Assembly (NCBI GenBank): GCA_002391625.1
Contig: DGFJ01000001.1
Location: forward strand, 22,575 to 66,736
Length of the DNA: 44,162 nucleotides
Direction of reading: 5' to 3'
DNA from: Ruminococcaceae bacterium UBA3903
GTDB lineage: Bacteria; Bacillota; Clostridia; Oscillospirales; Acutalibacteraceae
Shown: piece by piece, positions 1-7,993 of the stretch
Position numbering within the stretch: the first letter of the stretch is position 1
Layout: each line of letters begins with the position of its first letter
Position numbers and translations under genes: made by a program
Notes under the pieces: model-generated
What the model saw: only the letters and a program-made list of their open reading frames with translations
Database searches by the model: none
Told to the model about the DNA's origin: nothing

Positions 1-134
1 CCACAGTGAGGGCATTTATGTGGTTTTCGTTTTATTTCGCAAAATAAGTGAGTAGAATCACCTGTAGTTTCAATCTTTTTAATCTCAATGTCTTGTAAAC
101 CTGTAAGTTTTTCGATATAATAATTTAAAAGCAT
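1..134 (-). CDS. ISL3 family transposase, N-terminal part (cut by window edge)
   Basis: This is the amino end of a transposase that continues beyond the left edge. The visible residues include an N-terminal stretch (LLNYYIEKLTGLQDIEIKK) and end in HKCPHCG, the first half of the zinc finger found at the start of ISL3 transposases. I chose the ATG at 134 because AAAGG lies nine bases ahead of it; an in-frame ATG at 143 directly abuts that AAAGG and is less likely. The DDE catalytic domain is not in the window, so integrity cannot be judged. The family call rests on the zinc finger, the position in the protein and the terminal repeat. Confidence 0.65.
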   Translation of the reverse strand, partial: MLLNYYIEKLTGLQDIEIKKIETTGDSTHLFCEIKRKPHKCPHC

Positions 135-269
135 ATTTGTCATCCTTTCAATAGCTGATTAGCACTTCTATTTTAAAGGATTTTTTTCAAATATGCTCTA
201 CTTTTTTAAATTTTTTTAATTTTTTTAGCAGGCTCTATTTTTTCTTACCCCAACATTTATTATAGAGCC
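1..269 (-). mobile_element. ISL3-like insertion sequence, 5' end (runs off the window)
   Basis: The left edge holds the beginning of an ISL3-type transposase on the minus strand. Ahead of it, 231-238 (GGCTCTAT) and 262-269 (ATAGAGCC) form an inverted repeat; read on the minus strand from 269 inwards the sequence begins GGCTCTATAATAAATGTTGG, which resembles an ISL3 terminal repeat. I infer that the element ends near 269. The other end lies outside the window, so element length and target duplication cannot be judged. Confidence 0.6.
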
Positions 270-297
270 ACATATTTTACCACCGTAACCTCATACT

Positions 298-340
298 GAG
301 TCCCGACGCAAATGGCGTCGGGACTCTTTTTCTTTTATTT
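298..340 (+). terminator. Strong intrinsic terminator
   Basis: GAGTCCCGACGC (298-309) pairs perfectly with GCGTCGGGACTC (315-326) around a five-base loop and is followed by TTTTTCTTTTATTT. It serves a plus-strand transcript coming from the left. The gene it once terminated is not visible and may lie beyond the insertion sequence. Confidence 0.85.
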
Positions 341-393
341 AATCTTGGATACTAACATCACATTAAAATCTTTTGTGTACTTTTCACGTAACG

Positions 394-422
394 AAAAAGA
401 GAGCTGTGCAAGCTCTCTTTTT
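394..422. terminator. Bidirectional intrinsic terminator
   Basis: AAAAAGAGAGCT (394-405) and AGCTCTCTTTTT (411-422) form a 12-bp hairpin with a GTGCA loop. A-rich and T-rich arms give a U tract in both directions. It may stop purine-operon transcription arriving from the right as well as transcription from the left. Confidence 0.7.
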
Positions 423-439
423 ATACCATGATTTTTAAC

Positions 440-513
440 CTTCCAAAGGGGGAATTTTGTAAAGCTATTTCATTTGCATACGCACTACAAAAAATGCAAC
501 CACCTTTTGGAAG
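440..513. repeat. Nested inverted repeat of unknown nature
   Basis: An outer stem pairs CTTCCAAAGG (440-449) with CCTTTTGGAAG (503-513), with one bulged T. Inside it TTGCAT (474-479) pairs with ATGCAA (494-499). No open reading frame fits and there is no clear U tract. It could be a small structured RNA, a miniature transposable element, or the hairpin end of an IS200/IS605-type element; I cannot choose among these. Confidence 0.4.
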
Positions 514-557
514 TCTTTTGTGTTTACATATTCTTTAACAATCAATACAAATTTAAT

Positions 558-592
558 AGCACTTCTAATATGCTTACATCATTAGAAGTGCT
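558..592. repeat. Perfect 12-bp inverted repeat
   Basis: AGCACTTCTAAT (558-569) pairs with ATTAGAAGTGCT (581-592). The 11-mer TAGCACTTCTA also occurs at 160-170, just upstream of the ISL3 transposase start, so this may be mobile-element debris or a weak terminator. The stretch 341-812 otherwise holds only hairpins and no gene. Confidence 0.5.
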
Positions 593-679
593 TACGAGTT
601 ATATTTTAATTTCACCTAAAGCTTCTATACAATAATTATAGGTTATCTACACAAATTATATTCTGCTAAATTATTGAGC

Positions 680-720
680 AAAGCCAGCGCTTACATCACT
701 GTAAATGCTGGCTTTGTTTT
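680..720 (+). terminator. Intrinsic terminator-like hairpin beyond purD
   Basis: AAAGCCAGC (680-688) pairs with GCTGGCTTT (707-715), continuing inwards through TTACA/TGTAA; GTTTT follows on the plus strand. On the minus strand it is the first strong hairpin after purD but lacks a good U tract in that direction. It may still form the 3' end of the purine-operon transcript. Confidence 0.5.
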
Positions 721-812
721 AATGGTGCTATACTAAATGCTGAGGTAAAAACAAAATCTACAAAAAGTATAAAGCTTTACCATATAAAAACGCCAAAAAT
801 ATTTCTAGAAAA

Positions 813-2078
813 TTATTTTGTTTTACCTATATCTGTACGATAATGGGCATTATCAAACTTTATTTTAGAAACAGCCTTATAAGCTTTTTCCAAGGCATTT
901 TCCAGCGTAGGTGCAGTAGCTGTCACACCAAGCACCCTGCCACCATTGGTATAAAATTTGTTATCCTTGTACACAGTGCCAGCGTGATAAACAATAGCGC
1001 CATCCACCTGACCATTATCGTCCAAGCCGGTAATTTCAATATCTTTTTTATAGCTTTCAGGGTAACCGCCACTGGCCATTACAACGCACGCTGCTGCATC
1101 ATTGAACCATTCAATATTAATGTTGTCTAAGCGTTCAGCAATAACAGCTTCCATAATATCAATTAAATCTGTTTTTAGACGTGGTAAAACCACCTGAGCC
1201 TCTGGGTCACCAAAACGAGCATTGTACTCAATAACCTTTGGACCCTTAGATGTAAGCATTAATCCAAAATACAGGCAACCTTTAAACGCTCTGCCCTCGG
1301 ATTGCATGGCTTTAATCGTTGGTTCAAATATAGTTTTTTGGCAAAGCTCTGCCATCTCATCAGAATAGTAAGGGTTTGGGCTGATTGTACCCATACCGCC
1401 TGTGTTTAAACCCTTGTCATTATCATAAGCACGCTTATGATCCTTTGATGACACCATAGGCTTTACTGTTTTACCATCTGTAAATGATAAAACAGAAACC
1501 TCAGGACCTGTTAGAAATTCTTCAATAACTACTTTGTTGCCAGAATCTCCAAACTTTTTATCCTCCATAATTGTATGAACAGCATTTTTGGCATCCTCAA
1601 AGCTTTCAGCAATAATAACGCCCTTACCCAACGCCAAGCCGTCAGCCTTGATAACTACAGGAAATTCATTCTGCTCCTGTATGTATTTTATTGCATCATT
1701 TGCATTGTCAATAACTTCGTACTTAGCAGTAGGAATATTGTATTTTTTCATAAGGTCCTTTGAAAAAACCTTGCTGGCCTCTATTACAGCTGCTTTTGCA
1801 TTTGGTCCAAATGCTGGAATGTTAACTGCCTCAAAAGCATCTACCATACCATCAGCCAAAGGGTCATCAGGTGCTACAAAAACCATATCTATTTTTTTAT
1901 CCTGTGCAAACCTAATCATATGCTCCTTATCCATTACAGATATATTCTCGCATATAGCATCTCTGGAAATGCCTCCATTACCTGGGGCACAGTATAATTT
2001 TTCTAAACGTGGGCTTTCAAGCAATTTTTTAATAAGTGCGTGTTCACGTCCGCCTGAGCCTATCATTAGTACATTCAT
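813..2078 (-). CDS. purD: Phosphoribosylamine-glycine ligase (GAR synthetase)
   Basis: It joins 5-phosphoribosylamine to glycine with ATP, the second step of purine synthesis, in the cytoplasm. The 421-residue protein has the usual family length: an N-terminal domain starting MNVLMIGSGGREHAL, an ATP-grasp domain with PVVIKADGLALGKGV near residue 140, the GGMGTISPNPY loop, and FGDPEAQVVLPRL near residue 290. It starts 22 bases after the AICAR formyltransferase gene and is the last gene of the seven-gene purine operon. Only hairpins follow it for about 800 bases. Confidence 0.97.
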   Translation of the reverse strand: MNVLMIGSGGREHALIKKLLESPRLEKLYCAPGNGGISRDAICENISVMDKEHMIRFAQDKKIDMVFVAPDDPLADGMVDAFEAVNIPAFGPNAKAAVIEASKVFSKDLMKKYNIPTAKYEVIDNANDAIKYIQEQNEFPVVIKADGLALGKGVIIAESFEDAKNAVHTIMEDKKFGDSGNKVVIEEFLTGPEVSVLSFTDGKTVKPMVSSKDHKRAYDNDKGLNTGGMGTISPNPYYSDEMAELCQKTIFEPTIKAMQSEGRAFKGCLYFGLMLTSKGPKVIEYNARFGDPEAQVVLPRLKTDLIDIMEAVIAERLDNINIEWFNDAAACVVMASGGYPESYKKDIEITGLDDNGQVDGAIVYHAGTVYKDNKFYTNGGRVLGVTATAPTLENALEKAYKAVSKIKFDNAHYRTDIGKTK

Positions 2079-2100
2079 TGTTTAACCTCCATTAGGTTTA

Positions 2101-3276
2101 TTAGTGATGGAACAATCTAATACCAGTAAAGCACATAGCCATACCATATTTGTTGCAAGTATCAATAACATTGTCATCACGGATAGAACCGCCTGGCTGT
2201 GCAATAAATTGAACACCTGAACGCTTAGCTCGCTCAATGTTGTCACCAAATGGGAAGAATGCGTCACTGCCTAGACAAACACCTGTCTGTGTTTCCAGCC
2301 ATGCTTTCTTTTCATCCCTGCTTAGTGGCTCTGGTTTTATCTTAAAGAATTGCTGCCAAATACCATCTGCTAAAACATCCTCATAATCATCAGAAATGTA
2401 AACATCTATTGTGTTATCTCTATCAGGACGACGAATATTGTCCACAAATTGTAGACTAAGAACCTTTGGATGCTGACGCAGGAACCATATGTCAGCCTTA
2501 TTGCCAGCCAATCTGGTACAGTGAATCCTAGACTGCTGTCCAGCACCAACGCCAATTGCTTGTCCGCCCTTTGTATAGCATACCGAGTTAGACTGTGTAT
2601 ATTTTAGAGTGATTAAAGCGATTTTAAGGTCACGAATAGCCTCGGAGGTAAATGTTTTATTTTCAGTTGCCATATTAGACAGCATTTGATTGTCAATTTT
2701 TAATTCATTTCTGCCTTGTTCAAAGGTGATACCGAAAACGTCCTTGTATTCTTTTTCAGCAGGAACATAGCCAGCATCTATTTTAACAATATTGTAGGTA
2801 CCCTTCCTTTTTGATTTTAGCACCTGTAAAGCTTCGTCTGTATAATCTGGTGCAATGATACCATCTGACACCTCACGCTGAATCATTATTGCTGTTTCAA
2901 CGTCGCAAATATCTGACAATGCAATCCAGTCACCATAGGAGGACATCCTATCAGCACCTCTAGCCTTAGCATATGCAGACGCTAAAGGCGATAATTTTAA
3001 ATCATCTACAAAATAAATTTTCTTTTCTGTTTCAGTAAGCTGGGTTGCAACAGCTGCACCAGCGGGGCTAACATGCTTAAATGATGCAGCACTTGGCAGT
3101 CCTGTAGCGGATTTTAACTCCTTTACCAGCTGCCAGCTATTAAACGCATCTAAAAAGTTAATATATCCAGGCTTGCCGTTTAAAACCTCTATTGGTAAAT
3201 CCTTGCCATCCTTCATAAAAATTTTAGATGGCTTTTGGTTAGGATTACAGCCATATTTTAGTTCTAGCTCGTTCAT
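2101..3276 (-). CDS. purH: AICAR formyltransferase, stand-alone PurH C-terminal domain
   Basis: It transfers a formyl group from 10-formyltetrahydrofolate to AICAR, giving FAICAR, the penultimate step to IMP. At 391 residues it has only the transformylase part of bifunctional PurH (normally about 510 residues); the N-terminal IMP cyclohydrolase domain is absent. Family motifs visible are YGCNPNQKPSKIF at the start, GKPGYINFLDAFNSWQLV, and FKHVSPAGAAV near residue 66. The missing activity is supplied by the gene immediately upstream, 16 bases away. This split is known in some Clostridia and archaea, so I regard it as a real architecture and not a truncation. Confidence 0.93.
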   Translation of the reverse strand: MNELELKYGCNPNQKPSKIFMKDGKDLPIEVLNGKPGYINFLDAFNSWQLVKELKSATGLPSAASFKHVSPAGAAVATQLTETEKKIYFVDDLKLSPLASAYAKARGADRMSSYGDWIALSDICDVETAIMIQREVSDGIIAPDYTDEALQVLKSKRKGTYNIVKIDAGYVPAEKEYKDVFGITFEQGRNELKIDNQMLSNMATENKTFTSEAIRDLKIALITLKYTQSNSVCYTKGGQAIGVGAGQQSRIHCTRLAGNKADIWFLRQHPKVLSLQFVDNIRRPDRDNTIDVYISDDYEDVLADGIWQQFFKIKPEPLSRDEKKAWLETQTGVCLGSDAFFPFGDNIERAKRSGVQFIAQPGGSIRDDNVIDTCNKYGMAMCFTGIRLFHH

Positions 3277-3292
3277 ATTTGTTACTCCCTAA

Positions 3293-4009
3293 TTATTTAT
3301 TTTTATTAATAATTTTCGTTGTTGCCTCATAGGTTTCAAGGTCAATGTATCTAACAAATAAAGAAACCTTATTATCGTCATTTAATGCATTCCAAAGCTT
3401 CTCTGCAAATGTATCAATATCCTCACCGCCAAGCTCTACCGCCTTTGGTTCGCCCTCAAAGCTAGGCAATGGATTGCCGTCACCCATATAGGTGTGTATA
3501 AATCTGCCCTCACCGTTTAGTGGTGTATCATAAGTAAAGGTGTAACGTTGGCAAGAATCAGGGTTGCCATTAGTGCTTTTTAATATAGATAAAGCATAGT
3601 TAAATTCATCAAAATCAGTTTTTACAATACCAGAAATACGAGGAGTATAGTTAGGTGCGTCTGGCTCAAAGCAGCGTGAACGCAAAGCTTGTTCAAAGGT
3701 TTCATGTTGGTTCATATGCTCATAAATAGTATCCGTTTGGTCACCATTAGTAACAATCGTTTTGTTGCCTAATACTCTGACAGGAGCATAAATAATAAGT
3801 GATGGATCAGATAGCCTTGACTCATCAAAAGCCTGTGTTCTGATACCATTTCCGTCCTCTACAAAAACTCTATTACGGCTATTTTCGCTGCGGCCCATAA
3901 TAAAATATGCCATAACCGCATTTACACCGTCAGCACTTTTTCCTAGGATAATACCCCTGCCAGGGTAGGAATTTGATTTTAGTTCTTCCTCTATTGATAG
4001 TAATTTCAT
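3293..4009 (-). CDS. purO: IMP cyclohydrolase, PurO-like stand-alone enzyme
   Basis: It most likely closes the ring of FAICAR to IMP. The 238-residue protein begins MKLLSIEEELKSNSYPGRG and resembles the IMP_cyclohyd family (archaeal PurO type), with GRGIILGKSADGVNAVMAYF and the NRVFVEDGNGIRTQAF segment near residue 45. Placement directly before an AICAR formyltransferase that lacks the PurH cyclohydrolase domain supports the role strongly. A good ribosome binding site (AAGGAAG) precedes the ATG. Gene symbol by homology to the archaeal enzyme. Confidence 0.85.
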   Translation of the reverse strand: MKLLSIEEELKSNSYPGRGIILGKSADGVNAVMAYFIMGRSENSRNRVFVEDGNGIRTQAFDESRLSDPSLIIYAPVRVLGNKTIVTNGDQTDTIYEHMNQHETFEQALRSRCFEPDAPNYTPRISGIVKTDFDEFNYALSILKSTNGNPDSCQRYTFTYDTPLNGEGRFIHTYMGDGNPLPSFEGEPKAVELGGEDIDTFAEKLWNALNDDNKVSLFVRYIDLETYEATTKIINKNK

Positions 4010-4030
4010 TTACATTCTTCTTCCTTTCAT

Positions 4031-4654
4031 TTACGAGATAACTGTTTTGTTATCTACAACCTTTATTCTACCCTCACAAAACAGAGATACAGCCTGTGGC
4101 AATATCTTCCACTCACATTGCTCCATAACCCTACGCTGCAAAATCTCAGGAGTGTCATCGTTTTCAATTTCAACAGCTTTTTGTAAAATAATAGGTCCGC
4201 CGTCGCATACCTCGTTTACAAAATGTACGGTTGCACCTGTAAGCTTTACTCCACGTTTTAGAACCTCCTCATGAACATGTAGGCCATAAAACCCTTTCCC
4301 ACAAAAGGATGGGATAAGTGCTGGATGCACGTTCATCATTTTGTTAACAAACTCCTTTGTTATCAGCTTATCTAAAATTGTCATAAAGCCAGCATACACA
4401 ACTAAATCTGCTTTTTCTGATTGTAGTGTTTCTAACATTGCCTTACTATATTCTATAACATCGCCATAATCCTTTCGTGGTAAAACAACAGCTTTTATGC
4501 CATTGCTTTTTGCACGTTCTAAAGCGAATACACCTTCCTTAGAGGATATAACACAGGTGATTTTGCCGTTCTTAATTTTTCCAGCCCTTTGGGCATCAAT
4601 TAGTGCCTGTAGGTTTGTGCCACCGCCTGATACCAGAACAACTATATTTTTCAT
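4031..4654 (-). CDS. purN: Phosphoribosylglycinamide formyltransferase (GART)
   Basis: It formylates GAR with 10-formyltetrahydrofolate, the third purine step. The 207-residue protein has the N-terminal VLVSGGGTNLQALIDA phosphate-binding loop, the catalytic region NVHPALIPSF near residue 107 (Asn and His of the active site), and TGATVHFVNEVCDGGPII near residue 140, carrying the catalytic Asp. Length is normal. It lies 21 bases after purM and 21 before the IMP cyclohydrolase gene, so it is co-transcribed. Confidence 0.96.
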   Translation of the reverse strand: MKNIVVLVSGGGTNLQALIDAQRAGKIKNGKITCVISSKEGVFALERAKSNGIKAVVLPRKDYGDVIEYSKAMLETLQSEKADLVVYAGFMTILDKLITKEFVNKMMNVHPALIPSFCGKGFYGLHVHEEVLKRGVKLTGATVHFVNEVCDGGPIILQKAVEIENDDTPEILQRRVMEQCEWKILPQAVSLFCEGRIKVVDNKTVIS

Positions 4655-4675
4655 TATTTTACCCCTTAACAGGAC

Positions 4676-5710
4676 TTAGGCGAATATTACACCCTCGTCG
4701 CCTTTTACGACTTCACCTATAACATAGGCTTTTTCTCCACTGTTATTTAGTATTTCTACAGCCTTATCAGCATCACTGCTATCTACAGCTAAAACCATAC
4801 CAACGCCCATGTTGAAGGTATTAAACATATCACGCTCTGGGATATTACCAACTCTTTGGATAACATTAAAAATTGGCAGTATTTCTAAGGCTGATTTATC
4901 AATTTTAGCGGCTAAACCAGCTGTTAACATACGAGGTATATTCTCATAAAAGCCACCACCTGTAATATGTGAAACAGCATTAACCTTGCACTGCTGGATA
5001 ACTGATAGCACTGGCTTAACATAGATTCTTGTAGGGGTTAACAAGGTTTCTCCTAATGGCTTTTCCAGCTCATCATATGTGTTGTTAATAGAGCTTTCAT
5101 CTATGCCAAATACCTTTCTAACTAATGAAAAACCGTTTGAATGTACACCAGAGGAAGCAATACCTATTAGCGTATCACCAGCCTTTAGCTTTGCGCCGTC
5201 AATAATTTTATCCTTGTCAACTATACCAACACAGAAACCAGCTAAATCGTATTCATCAATAGGATAAAAGCCTGGCATTTCTGCTGTTTCACCGCCAACT
5301 AATGCACAGCCTGATTGTACACAGCCCTCTGCAACACCTGAAACTATGTCAGCCATTTTTTCAGGAATATTTTTACCCACTGCCATATAGTCAAGGAAAA
5401 ACAATGGGGCAGCACCACCGCATACAACGTCGTTAACACACATTGCTACACAGTCGATACCAATGGTATCGTGCTTATCCAGTAAAAACGCAAGCTTTAG
5501 CTTTGTACCCACACCATCTGTACCTGAAACAAGAACAGGCTCTTTCATACCAGCAAGGTTTGGAGCAAACAGACCACCAAAGCCACCGATGCCTGATAGT
5601 ACACCATCAATTTTTGTTCTTTTGATATGTTCCTTCATAAGCTCAACGGATTTGTATCCAGCGGTAACATCTACACCTGCGTTTTTGTAACTTTCACTAA
5701 AGCTTTTCAT
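4676..5710 (-). CDS. purM: Phosphoribosylformylglycinamidine cyclo-ligase (AIR synthetase)
   Basis: It closes the imidazole ring of AIR using ATP, the fifth purine step. The 344-residue protein shows GIGGFGGLFAPN near residue 40, the ATP-binding GTDGVGTKLKLAF near 63, DCVAMCVNDVVCGGA near 86, and GGETAEMPGFY near 139, all typical of the family. It follows purF after 24 bases. Normal length, no irregularity. Confidence 0.97.
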   Translation of the reverse strand: MKSFSESYKNAGVDVTAGYKSVELMKEHIKRTKIDGVLSGIGGFGGLFAPNLAGMKEPVLVSGTDGVGTKLKLAFLLDKHDTIGIDCVAMCVNDVVCGGAAPLFFLDYMAVGKNIPEKMADIVSGVAEGCVQSGCALVGGETAEMPGFYPIDEYDLAGFCVGIVDKDKIIDGAKLKAGDTLIGIASSGVHSNGFSLVRKVFGIDESSINNTYDELEKPLGETLLTPTRIYVKPVLSVIQQCKVNAVSHITGGGFYENIPRMLTAGLAAKIDKSALEILPIFNVIQRVGNIPERDMFNTFNMGVGMVLAVDSSDADKAVEILNNSGEKAYVIGEVVKGDEGVIFA

Positions 5711-5734
5711 TTGTTATCCTCCGTAATATTATAT

Positions 5735-7186
5735 TTACTTTTGTATTTTTTTACTAAATTTATCCTCGTATACCTGTGTTGGAATTTCTGTAGGATATTC
5801 ACCTGTAAAGCAGGCAGTGCAAAAGCCTACATTTGAACAAGGTGCCAGATTATTTAAACCTTCCAAGCTTAAATAGCCTAAGGAGTCAGCACCAATTTTT
5901 TGGCACAATTCCTCTGCTGAAAATTGTCTGGCAATTAAATTGTCTGTAGATTTTATGTCCGTACCATAATAACAAGGGTTTAAGAATGGCGGTGATGCTA
6001 TACGCATATGCACCTCTTTAGCCCCAGCTTCTTTTAACAGCTTAACAATATGAGCACAGGTTGTTCCTCGCACAATAGAATCGTCTATTATTATAACACG
6101 TTTTCCCTGAACAGAAGCTTTTAAAACATTGATTTTAATTTCAACCAGACGTTTATTAAAGCTTTGCTGTTGACGTGCAATAGTCCTGCCTATATATTTG
6201 TTTTTTATAATTGCTAAACCAAAGGGTATACCTGATTCTCTGGAATAACCAATAGCAGACACTATGCCGCTATCTGGAACACCACAAACCAAGTCTGCTT
6301 CTACGGGATGTTCCTTAGCTAGAGCTTTACCCGCATTCATCCTGAATTTGTGAACTGAAACACCATCAATAATGCTGTCTGGACGTGCAATATAAACGTG
6401 TTCAAAGGCACACAAGGAGGTTTTTCCACCACAATGTTTTTTGTAGCTGTGCAAACCCTCATCATCAATAACAACGACCTCACCAGGTTCAACGTCCCTT
6501 ACAAATTCTGCACCCAAGCTATCAAATGCACATGATTCAGAAGAAATCATCCAGCTGTTATTCATTTTTCCTATTGCTAAAGGTCTAAAGCCGTACTGGT
6601 CCCTAGCACCGATAAGCTTGCTGGGCGAGGAAATAACCAATGAATAGGCACCCTTAATCATATCCATAGCAGATAACACAGCCTCTTCAATAGAGTCAGT
6701 AACCAATCGCTTACTAGCTATTACATAAGCTATTAATTCAGCATTACTATTGGATTGAAAAATAGCTCCACCCTGCTCTAGCTCGTGGTGTATCTCTGCA
6801 ATATTGGTAATAGCACCATTATGTGCAATAGCTAAAGAGCCTTTTATATATCTCATAACAAGAGGTTGAATACCAGCCACATCACGAGCATCTAACGGGT
6901 AGTAACGTACATGACCAATAGCAATTTTTCCGTCTGGTAATGTTTTTAATAGCTTGTCTGTCAAAGCCTCTGATACCATCCCTGGGTTTTTAACACATTT
7001 AATGTCACCGTTGTTATTTACTGCTATGCCAGCACTTTCCTGACCCCTGTGCTGTAATGCGTATAAACCGTTGTACACTTCGCCGATTATATCAAAATCA
7101 TCGTTTTTATATATACCAAATACGCCACATTCTTCTTGAACGCCTTTTAATGGCACATCATTAAATAGATTTTTATCCGTTCTCAC
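5735..7186 (-). CDS. purF: Amidophosphoribosyltransferase
   Basis: It makes phosphoribosylamine from PRPP and glutamine, the committed and feedback-controlled step of purine synthesis. The 483-residue protein has a short propeptide ahead of Cys20 in EECGVFGIY, the expected N-terminal nucleophile after processing as in the Bacillus-type enzyme. The glutaminase domain shows ALQHRGQESAGIA, and the PRPP-binding loop is VIIIDDSIVRGTT near residue 355. Cysteines in the C-terminal half (NPCYYG, CTACFTG) fit the Fe-S cluster of Bacillus-type PurF. Its start overlaps the end of purE by four bases (ATGA), indicating translational coupling. Confidence 0.97.
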   Translation of the reverse strand: MRTDKNLFNDVPLKGVQEECGVFGIYKNDDFDIIGEVYNGLYALQHRGQESAGIAVNNNGDIKCVKNPGMVSEALTDKLLKTLPDGKIAIGHVRYYPLDARDVAGIQPLVMRYIKGSLAIAHNGAITNIAEIHHELEQGGAIFQSNSNAELIAYVIASKRLVTDSIEEAVLSAMDMIKGAYSLVISSPSKLIGARDQYGFRPLAIGKMNNSWMISSESCAFDSLGAEFVRDVEPGEVVVIDDEGLHSYKKHCGGKTSLCAFEHVYIARPDSIIDGVSVHKFRMNAGKALAKEHPVEADLVCGVPDSGIVSAIGYSRESGIPFGLAIIKNKYIGRTIARQQQSFNKRLVEIKINVLKASVQGKRVIIIDDSIVRGTTCAHIVKLLKEAGAKEVHMRIASPPFLNPCYYGTDIKSTDNLIARQFSAEELCQKIGADSLGYLSLEGLNNLAPCSNVGFCTACFTGEYPTEIPTQVYEDKFSKKIQK

Positions 7187-7689
7187 AGCTGAGCCACCTT
7201 ATCCTGTATTGCTTTGTCCTTTGCCATAACGCCTACCTCCATATCATCCTTCATGTTGCTAAGCTTGTCAGCTAAAGTATCATCAGAAAGTGCTAACATC
7301 TGTATTGCTAATAAAGCAGCATTGTCAGCACCGTCTATAGCAACAGTAGCAACAGGAATACCCTTTGGCATTTGTACAGTTGCCAGTAAGGCGTCTAGAC
7401 CATCTAATGTTGAGGACTTAACGGGAATACCTATAACAGGAATGGTAGTATGTGCGGCCAACACACCTGCTAAATGTGCTGCCTTGCCAGCGGCGGCAAT
7501 AATTACACCAAAACCTTTTTCCCTAGCATTAGATGAAAATTCTGAAGCCTGAGCAGGTGTTCTGTGTGCTGACATAACATGAACCTCGCAAGGTACACCA
7601 AATTCCTTTAAAGTTTTTATAGCCCCTGAAACAACAGGAAAATCGCTGTCGCTGCCCATGATAACTGCTACCTTTTTATTTTGTGACAT
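7183..7689 (-). CDS. purE: 5-(carboxyamino)imidazole ribonucleotide mutase
   Basis: It provides the carboxylation at C4 of the imidazole (N5-CAIR mutase, or AIR carboxylase in class II enzymes). The 168-residue protein shows VIMGSDSDFPVV, HVMSAHRTPAQA with the substrate-binding SAHRTP, and AAAGKAAHLAGVLAAHTTIPVIGIPV. No purK is in the window, so the substrate class is uncertain. It is the first gene of the operon, with AAGGAAGG ahead of the ATG. About 40 bases separate it from an intrinsic terminator and a small leader reading frame, so expression is probably controlled by attenuation. Confidence 0.95.
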   Translation of the reverse strand: MSQNKKVAVIMGSDSDFPVVSGAIKTLKEFGVPCEVHVMSAHRTPAQASEFSSNAREKGFGVIIAAAGKAAHLAGVLAAHTTIPVIGIPVKSSTLDGLDALLATVQMPKGIPVATVAIDGADNAALLAIQMLALSDDTLADKLSNMKDDMEVGVMAKDKAIQDKVAQL

Positions 7690-7727
7690 AAAAATCGTCC
7701 TTCCTTAACTTAAAATTAATAAAATAC

Positions 7728-7757
7728 AAAACAAAAGGCTGCGGATATACCACAGCC
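7728..7757 (-). terminator. Attenuator terminator in the purE leader
   Basis: On the minus strand GGCTGTGG (7757-7750) pairs with CCGCAGCC (7744-7737), one G-U pair, loop TATAT, then TTTTGTTTT. It sits after the operon promoter and before purE, so it must be read through for the purine genes to be expressed. No classical purine riboswitch sequence is visible in the leader. Confidence 0.8.
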
Positions 7758-7765
7758 CTATATTT

Positions 7766-7846
7766 TTAGAAATAGTGAATACACGCAAATACCCCATAAA
7801 AAGATTGGGTCAATACATTATCCATACTTTCACAGAATATAGCCAT
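7766..7846 (-). CDS. Putative 26-residue leader peptide upstream of purE
   Basis: A small reading frame starts ATGGCTATATTC with TGGAGG eight bases ahead of it and encodes 26 residues beginning MAIFCESMDNVL and ending FACIHYF. Its stop codon lies eight bases before the attenuator stem. Position between a good promoter and an intrinsic terminator is that of an attenuation leader peptide. It has no run of a single amino-acid codon, although four Phe, two Tyr and two Cys are present. CTATATT in codons 2-5 could pair with AATATAG just before the terminator. No function is known to me. Confidence 0.55.
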   Translation of the reverse strand: MAIFCESMDNVLTQSFYGVFACIHYF

Positions 7847-7880
7847 TGGATTTACCTCCACTAAAATGATTCACACTTAT

Positions 7881-7909
7881 ATTTTATTGCATTTTTTGTG
7901 TAATTTCAA
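7881..7909 (-). promoter_or_regulatory. Promoter of the purine operon
   Basis: On the minus strand TTGAAA (7909-7904), a 17-base spacer and TAAAAT (7886-7881) make a good vegetative promoter. Transcription would start near 7874 and produce a leader of about 185 bases before purE, containing the small reading frame and the terminator. Confidence 0.65.
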
Positions 7910-7993
7910 TAGTCATTGCAGTAAAATAGCTTATTTTGTATTAATATGGAAGTAAGAACAAAAATTATACTATATTTTGTATAAAGTACCTAA

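Noticed and set aside
7690..7880. Purine riboswitch in the purE leader
   Set aside because: No conserved purine aptamer loops were found; the leader reads better as a small coding frame followed by a terminator.
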